From Rhodohalobacter sp. 614A (lineage in GTDB: Bacteria > Bacteroidota > Rhodothermia > Balneolales > Balneolaceae): DNA of 64,000 nucleotides. The position numbers and the translations under genes were made by a program. The stretch lies in contig NZ_JAKEDS010000001.1 in the NCBI RefSeq assembly GCF_021462415.1, forward strand, positions 1,956,273 through 2,020,272, read 5' to 3'. Positions 1-8,452 of the stretch are shown one piece after another (within the stretch, counting starts at the first letter, position 1; each line of letters begins with the position of its first letter). The notes beneath the pieces are model-generated. The model ran no database searches and was not told the DNA's origin. It saw only the letters and a program-made list of their open reading frames with translations.

Positions 1-1
1 C

Positions 2-118
2 AGAATGTTGGCTCATACAAATAAAGAATGTGGCCGGAAGAGCAACTTGCTAACTCAGCTCAAAGAGAAAATAAAACGGGCGAATTACAGCTGTAAAATC
101 GAAAAACCTTTTCTCTAA
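2..118 (+). CDS. possible 3' end of an upstream gene (partial)
   Basis: Frame 2 is open from the window edge to a TAA at 116-118. The roughly 38-residue tail is basic (contains TQLKEKIKRANYSCKIEK) and ends near where dnaB's downstream spacer begins. It could be the C-terminus of a plus-strand gene that starts outside the window. No family is recognisable from so short a piece, and a chance open frame is possible. From 119 to 266 I see only AT-rich spacer with no gene. Confidence 0.3.
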   Translation, partial: RMLAHTNKECGRKSNLLTQLKEKIKRANYSCKIEKPFL

Positions 119-266
119 TGGATTGCTCGTTTTATTAGATTTCATAACTGAAAACACCATTTATACAGATGATTTCAGATTGAAGGTCACCGATCTTAGA
201 TTTGCGATTTCAGAAAATCAGGGATCGAATATTGGGAATCAAAAATCTTCAATTGCAAACCATCAA

Positions 267-1775
267 TCAAAAAGGAGCCTCTTCATCATCGCCGCCGGGA
301 TTATGGGTTGGAGGAGGAAGTGATGATCCGTTGTCGGGTTCTGAAAGATAGTCATCACCACCGGGCCCACGGTCAATTCGTGATAAACGTTCAAATCGAG
401 CATACTCTTTCACGAAGAACATGCGTGTGGTTCCAACAGGTCCGTTACGTTGTTTCCCGATAATCAGTTCTGCCAAACCATTCGTGGATTCGCCTTCAGC
501 CGTAGTGGTAATTCCATAATATTCAGGCCTGTAAAGGAAGCAAACCACGTCGGCATCCTGCTCGATGGAGCCGGACTCACGAAGGTCACTCAACTGCGGA
601 CGTTTATCACCGCCGCGCTGTTCTACCGCACGGCTGAGCTGTGCAAGAGCGATTACCGGCACATTGAGTTCTTTTGCCAACGATTTTAAACCCCGGGAAA
701 TGGTGGCAATTTCCTGCTCACGATTTCCGATATCGCGAGAATTCGCGGTCATAAGCTGAAGGTAATCCACCACAATCAGGCCGATGTCATGTTCACTTTT
801 TAAGCGCCGACATTTTGTGCGAAGCTCCATCAGGCTCAGGCTGGGCGTATCATCAATAAAAATGCGAGCGGTAAAGAGGCGGCTCGCTGCATCAATCAAT
901 CGTTTAAAATCTTCGTCTTTCACGCGGCCGGTTCGGGCATCCTGCGCATTGATGCGGGCTTCCATAGTGAGGAATCTCTGAACCAGTTGCTGCGCCGACA
1001 TCTCAAGACTGAAAATGGCCACATTCGACTGCATATCTTCATTGGGATGAAGCGCTGCATTCCGGGCGGCCGTCAGTACAAAAGCCGTTTTACCCATGGA
1101 GGGACGTGCGGCAATAATGATCAAATCCCCATTTTGCCAGCCAGAAGTGAACTTATCTACGTCCAGCCCGGAAGGAACTCCCGTAACGCCTTCCGGTTTT
1201 CCGCGCAAATCTTCCAGGTATCCCAGCGTATCTTTCAGAATATCGCCGATAATGGTAGCGTTGGCGCGGGTTTTATTATTGGACAGATCAAAGATTCTCT
1301 GCTCCGCTTCGTCCAATACATCGGAGGCATCGGAGGTGGTATCATAAGCGGCTTTTATAATGTCATTGCAATGCAAAATCAGGTTTCGCTTGATTGCCTT
1401 TTCAGCAATAATCTGCGAATGATAATCGATGTTTGCAGCCGAACTAACTGATCGTGTCAGATCTGCGAGATAACCGGTTCCGCCTACCGTATCCAAGAGA
1501 TTTTTATCACGAAGCTCATTTTCTACGGTAAGCAGGTCAAGCGGGTTGTCCCGTTCGTAGAGTTCGAAAAGGGTTTCAAAAATGTGCTTGTTGGCCGGTT
1601 TGTAGAAATCTTCAGTCCGCAAAAGCTGAAGCGCAATGGTTGCCGCTTCCCGTTCGATGAGCATGGCCCCCAAAACAGCTTCTTCCACTTCCACAGCCTG
1701 GGGAGGAATCCGTCCTCCTTCATGTTGAAGAGACTGCGAACTGCCGGATGAATTAGACCCGTTTTGGTTGGGCAT
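267..1775 (-). CDS. dnaB: replicative DNA helicase DnaB
   Basis: This is the hexameric helicase that unwinds DNA ahead of the replisome and loads with primase. The 502 residues match the family length. An N-terminal DnaB domain (about residues 23-125, PPQAVEVEEAVLGAML) is followed by a linker and the RecA-like C-terminal ATPase. Walker A is ARPSMGKTA at about 223-231, Walker B is LIVVDYLQL at about 333-341, and the LAQLSRAVEQR motif lies at 377-387. The start at 1775 is followed by a low-complexity Ser/Gly/Asn N-terminus, and the acidic C-terminal tail ends in GGDDEEAPF. No intein is visible in the Walker regions. It is a single gene, with a spacer carrying DnaA-box-like sequences just upstream. 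Confidence 0.97.
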   Translation of the reverse strand: MPNQNGSNSSGSSQSLQHEGGRIPPQAVEVEEAVLGAMLIEREAATIALQLLRTEDFYKPANKHIFETLFELYERDNPLDLLTVENELRDKNLLDTVGGTGYLADLTRSVSSAANIDYHSQIIAEKAIKRNLILHCNDIIKAAYDTTSDASDVLDEAEQRIFDLSNNKTRANATIIGDILKDTLGYLEDLRGKPEGVTGVPSGLDVDKFTSGWQNGDLIIIAARPSMGKTAFVLTAARNAALHPNEDMQSNVAIFSLEMSAQQLVQRFLTMEARINAQDARTGRVKDEDFKRLIDAASRLFTARIFIDDTPSLSLMELRTKCRRLKSEHDIGLIVVDYLQLMTANSRDIGNREQEIATISRGLKSLAKELNVPVIALAQLSRAVEQRGGDKRPQLSDLRESGSIEQDADVVCFLYRPEYYGITTTAEGESTNGLAELIIGKQRNGPVGTTRMFFVKEYARFERLSRIDRGPGGDDYLSEPDNGSSLPPPTHNPGGDDEEAPF

Positions 1776-1890
1776 ATACTGCTTAATTTAAAAAATGAGA
1801 ATTGAATGGATTTGTCGGGACGTTTGAAATGAGCCTGCCGCTACTCAAAGAATAAAAAGTAAGAAATATGTGAGAAAATATTTTGACGAC

Positions 1891-1945
1891 TTATTAACAA
1901 AGGTATCCACAACTATCGATTAGTTATTAACAATGATGTGGATAA
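1891..1945. promoter_or_regulatory. cluster of DnaA-box-like sites upstream of dnaB
   Basis: TGTGGATAA at 1937-1945 is the exact complement of the consensus DnaA box TTATCCACA. GTATCCACA at 1903-1911 differs from it by one base. TTATTAACA occurs twice, at 1891-1899 and 1924-1932, as looser matches. The stretch is AT-rich and lies about 120-170 bases upstream of the dnaB start. It could let DnaA control dnaB or mark an initiation region. The motif match is seen; the function is inferred. Confidence 0.5.
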
Positions 1946-1982
1946 CTTTTACCAACAACAAGATCTTCTCTCCGTCACATAG

Positions 1983-2086
1983 AGCGCAATGGAGCAACAG
2001 CGGAATGAAGTCGAGAAGTAAACTATCAATAGTATGACGAGATCTCGACTTCCTTTTCGTTTACTTCGTTACACTCAAAGTGCGCT
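1983..2086. repeat. imperfect inverted intergenic repeat
   Basis: The left arm (1983-2016) begins AGCGCA and ends GAAGTCGAGA. The right arm (2043-2086) begins TCTCGACTTC and ends TGCGCT, so the arms are imperfect reverse complements around a 26-base loop. A related sequence (CGACTGCGTTTCGTTGTGC read on the minus strand) is found at about 39285-39330. It is probably a dispersed palindromic element of this genome. It lies between dnaB and the aldo/keto reductase. Confidence 0.5.
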
Positions 2087-2119
2087 TGATCTGACGAGTC
2101 CTGAAACCCGAACCTTGAC

Positions 2120-3106
2120 TCACCACCTTTGATGTACATGCGGTTTGATCATCTCTTCGTAGATATTATCTATTTCGGACATGATTTCATCTGCAATCGG
2201 AGGTGTTTCGGAAGCATCACAATTGGATTTTACATGTTTATCGGATGAAGCGCCGGGAATCCCCACGCTCACTTCGTCACGCATCAATGTCCAACGTAAA
2301 GCCAGCTGGACCAAATTTGTATTTGGACCGACAACCTCTTTCAATCGTTCCACAGCTTCCACTCCCGTTTCATAAGGAATGCCTGAAAAAGTCTCGCCCA
2401 CATCAAAGAATTTTCCTTCCCGGTTGAAATTGCGATGGTCTTTTTCATCAAACGTAGTGTCTTTAGAAAATTTGCCCGTCAGAAGTCCGCTGGCTAAAGG
2501 TACTCGAACGATAATTCCAACATTATTCTTTTGAGCTTTTGGAAACAGTTCTTCATGTGGCCGCTGCCTGAACATATTATAGATCACCTGGATGGTCGTC
2601 ACATTTTCATACTCAATGGCTTTCAATCCTTCTTCTATTTTTTCGATACTTACACCGAGATTCAGGATTTTTCCTTCTTCTTTTAGTTTCTCAAATTCTC
2701 CGAAAATTTCCGGCCGGTAATAAACCTCCGTCGGCGGGCAATGAAGCTGAACCAAATCAAGCACATCTACATCCAGACGTTTTAAAGAATCCTCGACATA
2801 CCCGCGAAGAGCTTTTGGCGTGTAATTTTCGTTGATATGAGGATTGATTTGCCGCCCGCACTTGGTGGCTACATAAATTCGTTGGTCTGCTTTTTTGATC
2901 GCCTTTCCAACCTCAATCTCACTTTCAGTGTCTTTGTACACATCAGCCGTGTCAATAAAATTAACACCATTTGCGAAGGCTTCCTCTAACGTTTTTTGAG
3001 CAGTTTCGGCATCAAGACTCTGTCCCCATTTACCTCCAAGCTGCCACGTTCCAAGGGAGATTTCAGAAATTTCAAAGCCGGTTTTACCTAATGTTCTATA
3101 TTTCAT
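2120..3106 (-). CDS. aldo/keto reductase
   Basis: This is a 328-residue NADPH-dependent carbonyl reductase of the AKR superfamily, YajO/IolS-like branch. The catalytic tetrad is visible: Asp and Tyr in NFIDTADVYKDTESE (about 50-64), Lys in YVATKCGR and His in LVQLHCPP. The C-terminal half carries the NADP-binding stretch (RWTLMRDEVSVGIPGAS). The substrate cannot be read from the sequence. It is transcribed alone, with a 270-base divergent promoter region shared with the histidine kinase. It is one of four full-length AKR genes in the window. Confidence 0.93.
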   Translation of the reverse strand: MKYRTLGKTGFEISEISLGTWQLGGKWGQSLDAETAQKTLEEAFANGVNFIDTADVYKDTESEIEVGKAIKKADQRIYVATKCGRQINPHINENYTPKALRGYVEDSLKRLDVDVLDLVQLHCPPTEVYYRPEIFGEFEKLKEEGKILNLGVSIEKIEEGLKAIEYENVTTIQVIYNMFRQRPHEELFPKAQKNNVGIIVRVPLASGLLTGKFSKDTTFDEKDHRNFNREGKFFDVGETFSGIPYETGVEAVERLKEVVGPNTNLVQLALRWTLMRDEVSVGIPGASSDKHVKSNCDASETPPIADEIMSEIDNIYEEMIKPHVHQRW

Positions 3107-3376
3107 AAACCTGTGTGTTCAATTATACTTTCTCATTAAAAGTAAACATTGTAAAATCGGTTATCATTTTCTTACTTGTTAATTTTTCTTGCTTATTTTG
3201 TAAACAGAGAGATGATTTTTCAATCAATTTCATAGAAATTATTGAGCGCAAATTGTGTGATTACAATTAGATATTGATAAAGTGGAACAAATCGATTTTA
3301 AAATTGTTAGTTCTACTTCAGTATGGGTACGGGTATGAATTCGAAGATTTGACTTTAAAAAGTTAAGTTACTGGTT

Positions 3377-5119
3377 ATGGGTAAACAAAAGATTGAGCAT
3401 CTTGAGATTTTCCTGAAATGTAACTTGGGTCTCGATGGGGTATTGAAGAGGGTTCCAACTCAGTTTTGTACATTTCTGGAGTACACCGAACAAGAACTAA
3501 AAACAGAACCGTTTTCCAAATGGGTGCACCCGAAGGATCAGGAAATATGGTCTGAGTTTTTTGGTAAAATTATCAGCGAAAAATCCGGTGATTTTGAATC
3601 AGAAATTTCCCTTCTGACAAAATCAGGTGATTCTGTATCTGTTTTTATATCCGGAATACTTATCCGGGATGAGAAAGGAAATGCAGATTACATTGCCTGT
3701 CACATTCAAAATCTTTCAAAGCAACTGAAGATTTTTCAAAAGCTGGAAGAAAGAGAACAACAATTCAACTCGCTTTTCAGGAATAATCCCCACCCCGTTT
3801 ACTATTTTGACGTTGAGGGCAATTTTGAAGGAGTAAATAATAAGCTGGTAGAATTTAGCGGGATTAGTGAGAAAGAATTACTCAGCAAAAGGTTTGAGGA
3901 TTTTATTCACGAAGATGACCTTGAACGAACGAAAAGACATTTCCAGAAAACGCTAGATGGAAGTTCGGGCCAATACGAAATCAAAGTAAAGGTTAAGGAT
4001 GGCGTAAAAAATATCCGGGTTACCAAGTTCCCCAAATATTCGGGAGATAACGTAGTGGGTGTTTTCGGTGTTTTCCAGGATATCACAAAAGAGAAGAAAA
4101 CAATACAAAAGGTTAAGGAGAGTGAAGAGCGCTGGCAGCAATTATTGCGGCAAAATCCGCAGCCGGTTCAAATTGTACAGGATGGAAAAATCGTTTATAT
4201 CAACCAGGCCGGAACAAGATATTACGGGGCCCGATCACTGAGTGAGCTTATCCGGAAGCCCATTATGGACTTTGTGCATAATGATGATGCAGAGAAAGTT
4301 TTAAAACGGAAAAAATTGCTTGAACAAAATCAGCATATAGCTCCGGCCGTGAATAAGATTGTGCTGCTCAATGGTGAACAAAGATATATTGAAGCGCACT
4401 CCATCCCGATTTCTTATAAAGGTAAACCTGCCATCCAAACCGTTGTTCACGACATTACGGATCTGAAGCAGAATCAGGAAATGATCGGGAAATCTCTAAA
4501 AGAAAAAGAGACTCTTCTGAAAGAGATTCATCACCGGGTAAAGAATAATCTGGCGATGATTTCATCCATGCTCGAGCTTCAGATCATGCAGTCCACGGAT
4601 CAATCTGCAACAAATGCCCTTCGGGACAGCCAGCTTCGGATTCGTTCCATTGCCATGATACATGAGAAGCTCTATCAAAACGAATCACTTTACGGCATAC
4701 GGTTCGATAATTATCTGAAAGAATTGGTTGATACCATCAAGCAAACCTACCTTACATCCGGGAGAGAGGTCGACGTATTTCTTGATCTTGATTCAATATC
4801 ACTTGATATCAACCAGGTTATTCCATGTTCTTTGATTGTAAATGAGGTGGTGGTCAATTCTTTTAAACATGCTTTCAACGGTATGCAAAAAGGAGCTCTC
4901 CGGATTTTAATGAATTCTGAAGATTCCAACATTGATTTAGTTATTTCTGATGACGGCCTCGGTCTTCCCGAAAATTTTGATATGCATAAACAACAATCCC
5001 TGGGCATGACTCTGATTGACGCCCTATCCAATCAACTCGAGGGAAGGGTTAGTTTTCATGAAGGTGCTGACGGAACCGGAACTGTTTTTCGCCTGCGATT
5101 CAAGAAAAAGGCGGATTAG
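3377..5119 (+). CDS. PAS-domain sensor histidine kinase (HisKA_2 family)
   Basis: This is a soluble signal-transducing kinase of 580 residues. Three PAS folds occupy about 10-115, 128-238 and 250-365 (GVFQDITKEKK and VVHDITDLKQ mark the ends of the second and third). The dimerisation/phosphoacceptor segment contains EIHHRVKNNL at 383-392, typical of HisKA_2 kinases, with His386 the likely phosphate acceptor. The HATPase_c domain has an N box (NEVVVNSFKHAF, about 489-500), DDGLGL at 525-530 and SLGMTLI at 541-547. No transmembrane segment or signal peptide is visible, so the cue is probably cytoplasmic. No response regulator is adjacent, making it an orphan kinase. Confidence 0.93.
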   Translation: MGKQKIEHLEIFLKCNLGLDGVLKRVPTQFCTFLEYTEQELKTEPFSKWVHPKDQEIWSEFFGKIISEKSGDFESEISLLTKSGDSVSVFISGILIRDEKGNADYIACHIQNLSKQLKIFQKLEEREQQFNSLFRNNPHPVYYFDVEGNFEGVNNKLVEFSGISEKELLSKRFEDFIHEDDLERTKRHFQKTLDGSSGQYEIKVKVKDGVKNIRVTKFPKYSGDNVVGVFGVFQDITKEKKTIQKVKESEERWQQLLRQNPQPVQIVQDGKIVYINQAGTRYYGARSLSELIRKPIMDFVHNDDAEKVLKRKKLLEQNQHIAPAVNKIVLLNGEQRYIEAHSIPISYKGKPAIQTVVHDITDLKQNQEMIGKSLKEKETLLKEIHHRVKNNLAMISSMLELQIMQSTDQSATNALRDSQLRIRSIAMIHEKLYQNESLYGIRFDNYLKELVDTIKQTYLTSGREVDVFLDLDSISLDINQVIPCSLIVNEVVVNSFKHAFNGMQKGALRILMNSEDSNIDLVISDDGLGLPENFDMHKQQSLGMTLIDALSNQLEGRVSFHEGADGTGTVFRLRFKKKAD

Positions 5120-5404
5120 AACTCGAATCAAAAAACCTCCGTTTCACCATTTTTTTGGTCATCGGAAGATGTAAAATAGTCAAGTTACACAGGAGTTTGC
5201 TGACGAGGATTATATCAGAATATCTCTTTAAATGCTTTTAAAGGAATATTTTTTGATTGTATAAACGTACCCGCTCTTCTTATTTAGATTCATTTTAAAT
5301 AAAGTTTGAACTGCTTTTCCGGGGAGGGTATATTTGGATCGATCTAAATGACGTACCATAAATCTCAAATCCGGAGAACACGAGTAGTGTCATACGCGGG
5401 AAAT

Positions 5405-5434
5405 CCTGGTTGAGTGAATCAACCGGGGTTTTTC
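5405..5434 (+). terminator. rho-independent terminator or leader hairpin
   Basis: A 9-bp stem (5405-5413 with 5419-5427, one G-T pair) with a GTGAA loop is followed by GTTTTTCTT. It lies 286 bases after the kinase stop and only 45 bases before the next gene. It either ends a transcript from the kinase or a short leader RNA, or acts as an attenuator for the small downstream gene. Apart from this hairpin the 5120-5471 spacer shows no gene. Confidence 0.65.
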
Positions 5435-5471
5435 TTGTTAAGTGAATCAATCCAGAGGAAAGCAACAACAA

Positions 5472-5804
5472 ATGGAAAATTCGAATATGAAGGTATTAGC
5501 AGAGTCTGAACCTGATGCTCTGCAAATTGTACAATTTAAAGCATGCGGACATATTGGCCTTCGATTTAATAACATGCTTTTGACCTTTTCTGTAAAATCA
5601 TTCAAAGACTTTGTAAAGACATACGGAGCCATCAATTTTGACCGCTATTCCATTCTTTTTCCTGATGACAGAAACCGGTTGATTATGAATACCGTTGTGG
5701 AAGAGGTGCAATTCTGTTTTACATGTGAAGAGTTCGAAAGGCTGCAACAGGCATTAACCGAAGCTTCTCTGATTCTTGAAGCCAATACATTGATTCAAAA
5801 TTAA
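5472..5804 (+). CDS. small conserved-type protein of unknown function
   Basis: I do not recognise this gene with certainty. It encodes about 110 residues, with an upstream in-frame GTG at 5442 as the alternative start. I chose the ATG at 5472 because AGAGGAA at 5454-5460 is a plausible ribosome site and the extra ten residues are low in character. The layout (IVQFKACGHIGLRFNNMLL early, then EVQFCFTCEEFERLQQAL) resembles small Bacteroidota proteins of the DUF6686 type, which carry a CGH near a beta-rich start; that link is a guess. No signal peptide or membrane segment is seen. It sits between the kinase and the TPP riboswitch. Confidence 0.7.
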   Translation: MENSNMKVLAESEPDALQIVQFKACGHIGLRFNNMLLTFSVKSFKDFVKTYGAINFDRYSILFPDDRNRLIMNTVVEEVQFCFTCEEFERLQQALTEASLILEANTLIQN

Positions 5805-5847
5805 ATTCTCTTTCGATTTAATTGTCCTTTAAAATCTCGTATTTTAA

Positions 5848-5936
5848 AGAAGTGGGGTGCTTGGCGAACGTCGTCAGGCTGAGATCAAACCCAGTGAACC
5901 TGATCCGGATAATGCCGGCGTAGGAAACCATTCTGA
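5848..5936 (+). promoter_or_regulatory. TPP (THI-box) riboswitch
   Basis: The hallmark TPP aptamer sequences are present in order: GGGGTGC at 5854-5860, CTGAGAT at 5879-5885, then ACCCAGTGAACCTGATC from 5889, GGATAATGCCGGCGTAGGA ending at about 5926. The outer helix can form between AGAAGTGG (5848-5855) and CCATTCT (5929-5935). The aptamer begins 44 bases after the previous gene and ends 80 bases before the next start, so it is the leader of the four-gene operon from 6016 to 8724. No clear intrinsic terminator follows it. A CCCCTCC run at 5983-5989 could take part in expression-platform pairing. Confidence 0.95.
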
Positions 5937-6015
5937 CTCATCAAGTTTGGATAGATAAGTCGTTCACTGTAAGTGATTATTTCCCCTCCTGAAGTTAAAT
6001 ATCCAATTGAGATTT

Positions 6016-6741
6016 ATGAGTGACATTGAAAAGAAGCAGTTCGACCGCGTTACGAAGACCCTGGAACAGTGGCAGGATCGTGAGGAGTGGTTTTTTAATC
6101 GCGAGTACACAGATCGGTATGAAGATTATTACGAAACACGATACAAACGGGCCGAAATCTGGCAGAAAAAAACACTCGCAAAGCTGATCACAAAAGACGA
6201 GCGTGTAAACACTCTCCTGGAATTCGGCTGTGGAACCACACGATTTACGCGCTGGTGGAACGAGATCGGGATTGAAGCATCCGGCGCGGATATTTCACCA
6301 TTTATGCTGGGTCAGGGAGCGCATCTTTTTGATGGTGATTTAGCGTTGGCCGATTCTCATCACATGCCGTTTAAGGATAACAGTTTTGATGCTCTCGCCT
6401 TTATTGCCACGTTCGCTTATTACAAAGATCCAATTAAGGTGATTCGCGAAGCCGTTCGTGTTGGGAAATATGGAATCATTTTTGGGATTATGAACCGGAA
6501 CTCAACCAAAGTTGTGAGACGGCGAATTCAGGAAGTATTCAACAAAAATGAATACTACAAAACGGCCAATTTTTATACACCCGATTCACTGATCGAAAAA
6601 ATTCATGAAGCACTGGAGGGCCGCTTATATGAAATTGAGTGGACGGCAACCGGACTGCCCAAATGGTTTCCCATGCAGCAGTGGGGATTTCCGATTGGTG
6701 ATTTCTTTGCTCTTCACGTAAAACTAACCGATGTAGAATGA
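6016..6741 (+). CDS. class I SAM-dependent methyltransferase
   Basis: This 241-residue protein has the Rossmann-type methyltransferase fold: motif I is LLEFGCGTTRFT (about 67-78), the acidic motif II region follows in GADISPFMLG, and LADSHHMPFKDNSFDAL (111-127) is the motif typical of the Methyltransf_11 family. I start at the ATG of MSDIEKK rather than an in-frame TTG nine bases upstream. It is the first gene under the TPP riboswitch, and its stop overlaps the next start (ATGA). The acceptor is unknown. A Trm112-like protein, a known type of methyltransferase activator, is encoded last in the same operon. A thiamine-linked role is inferred from context only. Confidence 0.88.
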   Translation: MSDIEKKQFDRVTKTLEQWQDREEWFFNREYTDRYEDYYETRYKRAEIWQKKTLAKLITKDERVNTLLEFGCGTTRFTRWWNEIGIEASGADISPFMLGQGAHLFDGDLALADSHHMPFKDNSFDALAFIATFAYYKDPIKVIREAVRVGKYGIIFGIMNRNSTKVVRRRIQEVFNKNEYYKTANFYTPDSLIEKIHEALEGRLYEIEWTATGLPKWFPMQQWGFPIGDFFALHVKLTDVE

Positions 6742-7802
6742 GTGCTTTTGAAGACAACTTCGGCAAGATTGGCAGTTCAAATCTGAGTGATATTCTTCTT
6801 CCCCGAACCGGGAAAAAGAGGAGGGAAGTCCGAACCGGTCCCGGTTTTGGAGTGGATACATCCGTCATAGATCTGGGAAATAACCTGGGCTTGGCTATCT
6901 CAAGTGATCCGTTATCGCTGATTCCATCATTGGGTTTGAAAGAATCGGCCTGGCTTTCGGTGCATCTTTTGGTGAATGACATGGCGACAACCGGATTTTC
7001 TCCGCAGTATGCTCAATTTGTTTTAAACCTGTCGCCGGAACTTTCAAAAGAGAAATTTGAGGAGTATTGGGAATACATCCATCAGTTTTGCAAGGAAGTT
7101 GGCGTTGCCATTACCGGCGGACATACGGGGCAGATCGTGGGACAGAATTCAACGATTCCGGGTGGAGGGACAATGTTTCTATCCGCTCCGCTGAACGAAA
7201 TCATTACAAGCGATGGAGCCGAACCGGGAGATTTGATTGTCGTAACAAAAGAAACCGCGTTGAACTCAACAGCCATACTCGCCATGAGTTTCCCCGAAAC
7301 GGTGAAAGAAAATTTGGGCGAGGAGATCTATCAAACCGCTTGTGATAATTTTTACCGGACATCGTCTCTTCCGGATGCTTTAGCGGCATCCGAAATTTTG
7401 GAAAATAAAACTGAATTAAAAGCGATGCATGATGTAACCGAAGGCGGCGTTCTCGGAGCGATCGCGGAGATGGCCGAAGCCTCTGATTGTGGATTTATCG
7501 TTGATGATGCCAAAATACCCGTTGGTGAAGCTCCGAAAAAGATTGCCGAACTGTTTGAGATTGACCATCGGTTTTGTGTAGGAGCCGGGTCGATGATTAT
7601 GGCTGTGAAACCGGGATGCGATGAGAAACTGGTTGAATATTTGGAGAGCCAATCGATTCCGGCAACAATCGTTGGGAAAATGACAGACGTATCGGAAGGA
7701 AGAAAAATCATCGAACAAGAAGAAGTGAAAGAGTTTTCATTTGATGGAACAGATCCATATTGGGCAGCTTTTTTCAATGCAATAAAGGAAGGGAATAAAT
7801 GA
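6738..7802 (+). CDS. AIR-synthase/HypE/ThiL-superfamily ATP-dependent enzyme
   Basis: The 354 residues span both AIRS domains. The N-terminal domain has the nucleotide/metal site GFGVDTSVID (36-45, with Asp40 where ThiL and HypE have GDDAAV) and VNDMATTG (79-86). GGHT follows at 127-130. The C-terminal AIRS_C domain has PGDLIVVTKETALNSTAIL and HDVTEGGVLGAI (231-242). It looks nearer to HypE-like and archaeal AIRS paralogues than to classical ThiL, but lacks the C-terminal cysteine of true HypE. Coupled to a ThiE-like gene under a TPP riboswitch, it may be the thiamine-phosphate kinase of this organism or a kinase in a related salvage step. It overlaps both neighbours by four bases. Confidence 0.82.
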   Translation: MSAFEDNFGKIGSSNLSDILLPRTGKKRREVRTGPGFGVDTSVIDLGNNLGLAISSDPLSLIPSLGLKESAWLSVHLLVNDMATTGFSPQYAQFVLNLSPELSKEKFEEYWEYIHQFCKEVGVAITGGHTGQIVGQNSTIPGGGTMFLSAPLNEIITSDGAEPGDLIVVTKETALNSTAILAMSFPETVKENLGEEIYQTACDNFYRTSSLPDALAASEILENKTELKAMHDVTEGGVLGAIAEMAEASDCGFIVDDAKIPVGEAPKKIAELFEIDHRFCVGAGSMIMAVKPGCDEKLVEYLESQSIPATIVGKMTDVSEGRKIIEQEEVKEFSFDGTDPYWAAFFNAIKEGNK

Positions 7803-8452
7803 TGAAGAAAGAGATTAAGGGTGGAATTTATCTGGTTTTAGATCCATCCATCAACCAAAAAGAATTATTGGAAAAGTTAAAACAGGCTTTGGACGGAGGA
7901 GTAGATATTATCCAAATATGGAATCATTGGCCGGAGTCGTTTTCACAATCAGATAAAATAGGAGTGATTGAAGAAATTGTGGAAATCACCCAAAAATATA
8001 GCATTCCTGTTTTGATCAATGATGATTGGGAGCTGCTTAAAGAAACAGATTTGGATGGCGTCCATTTCGATGAGATTCCCGAAAGTTTTGAAGAAATTCA
8101 GACTGAAATTTGGCGAGAATTCATTGCCGGGATTACTTGCAGTAATGATGTAGAAATTATTCAATGGGCGGATGATCACAACTTCGATTACATCTCTTTC
8201 TGCTCCATGTTTCCATCCAAATCGGTAGATACCTGTGAGATCGTTCGTCCCGAAACGGTTCAAAAGACGAGAGAAATAACAAATCTGCCTCTGTTTGTCT
8301 CCGGGGGCATTACAACAGAAAATCTCGGCGATTTGAATGAGTTGGACTTTCAGGGAGTTGCAGTGATTTCGGGGATTTTAAGCTCGGATTCGCCTGAAAA
8401 ATCGGTAACGGAATACCAGGAAGTTCTTAACAATTTAAATTCAATATCATGA
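7799..8452 (+). CDS. divergent thiamine-phosphate synthase (ThiE/TenI family)
   Basis: This 217-residue (beta/alpha)8 protein matches ThiE in length and motif order. YLVLDP lies at 11-16, VLINDDWEL at 71-79 (usual VNDR), LDGVHFDE at 85-92 (usual DGVHLGQ), FCSMFPSKSVDT at 134-145 (usual GPIFPTxTK), VSGGIT at 167-172 and FQGVAVISGI at 184-193. The usual QLRxK substrate motif is replaced by IQIWNHWPE (38-46), so the diphosphate/HMP-binding residues are not conserved. The TPP riboswitch supports a thiamine-related role, but the exact reaction could differ from TMP synthesis (TenI-like variants are known to be non-catalytic in that step). It is translationally coupled on both sides. Confidence 0.82.
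   Translation: MMKKEIKGGIYLVLDPSINQKELLEKLKQALDGGVDIIQIWNHWPESFSQSDKIGVIEEIVEITQKYSIPVLINDDWELLKETDLDGVHFDEIPESFEEIQTEIWREFIAGITCSNDVEIIQWADDHNFDYISFCSMFPSKSVDTCEIVRPETVQKTREITNLPLFVSGGITTENLGDLNELDFQGVAVISGILSSDSPEKSVTEYQEVLNNLNSIS

Noticed and set aside
123-323. Open frame of 66 residues on the plus strand at the left edge
   Set aside because: It overlaps the 3' end of dnaB on the other strand and has no protein-like composition or ribosome site.
987-1451. 154-residue plus-strand frame inside dnaB
   Set aside because: Antisense shadow of a clear dnaB gene.
6539-6982. 147-residue minus-strand frame across the methyltransferase/kinase junction
   Set aside because: Antisense to two coupled genes with recognisable motifs; no homology visible.
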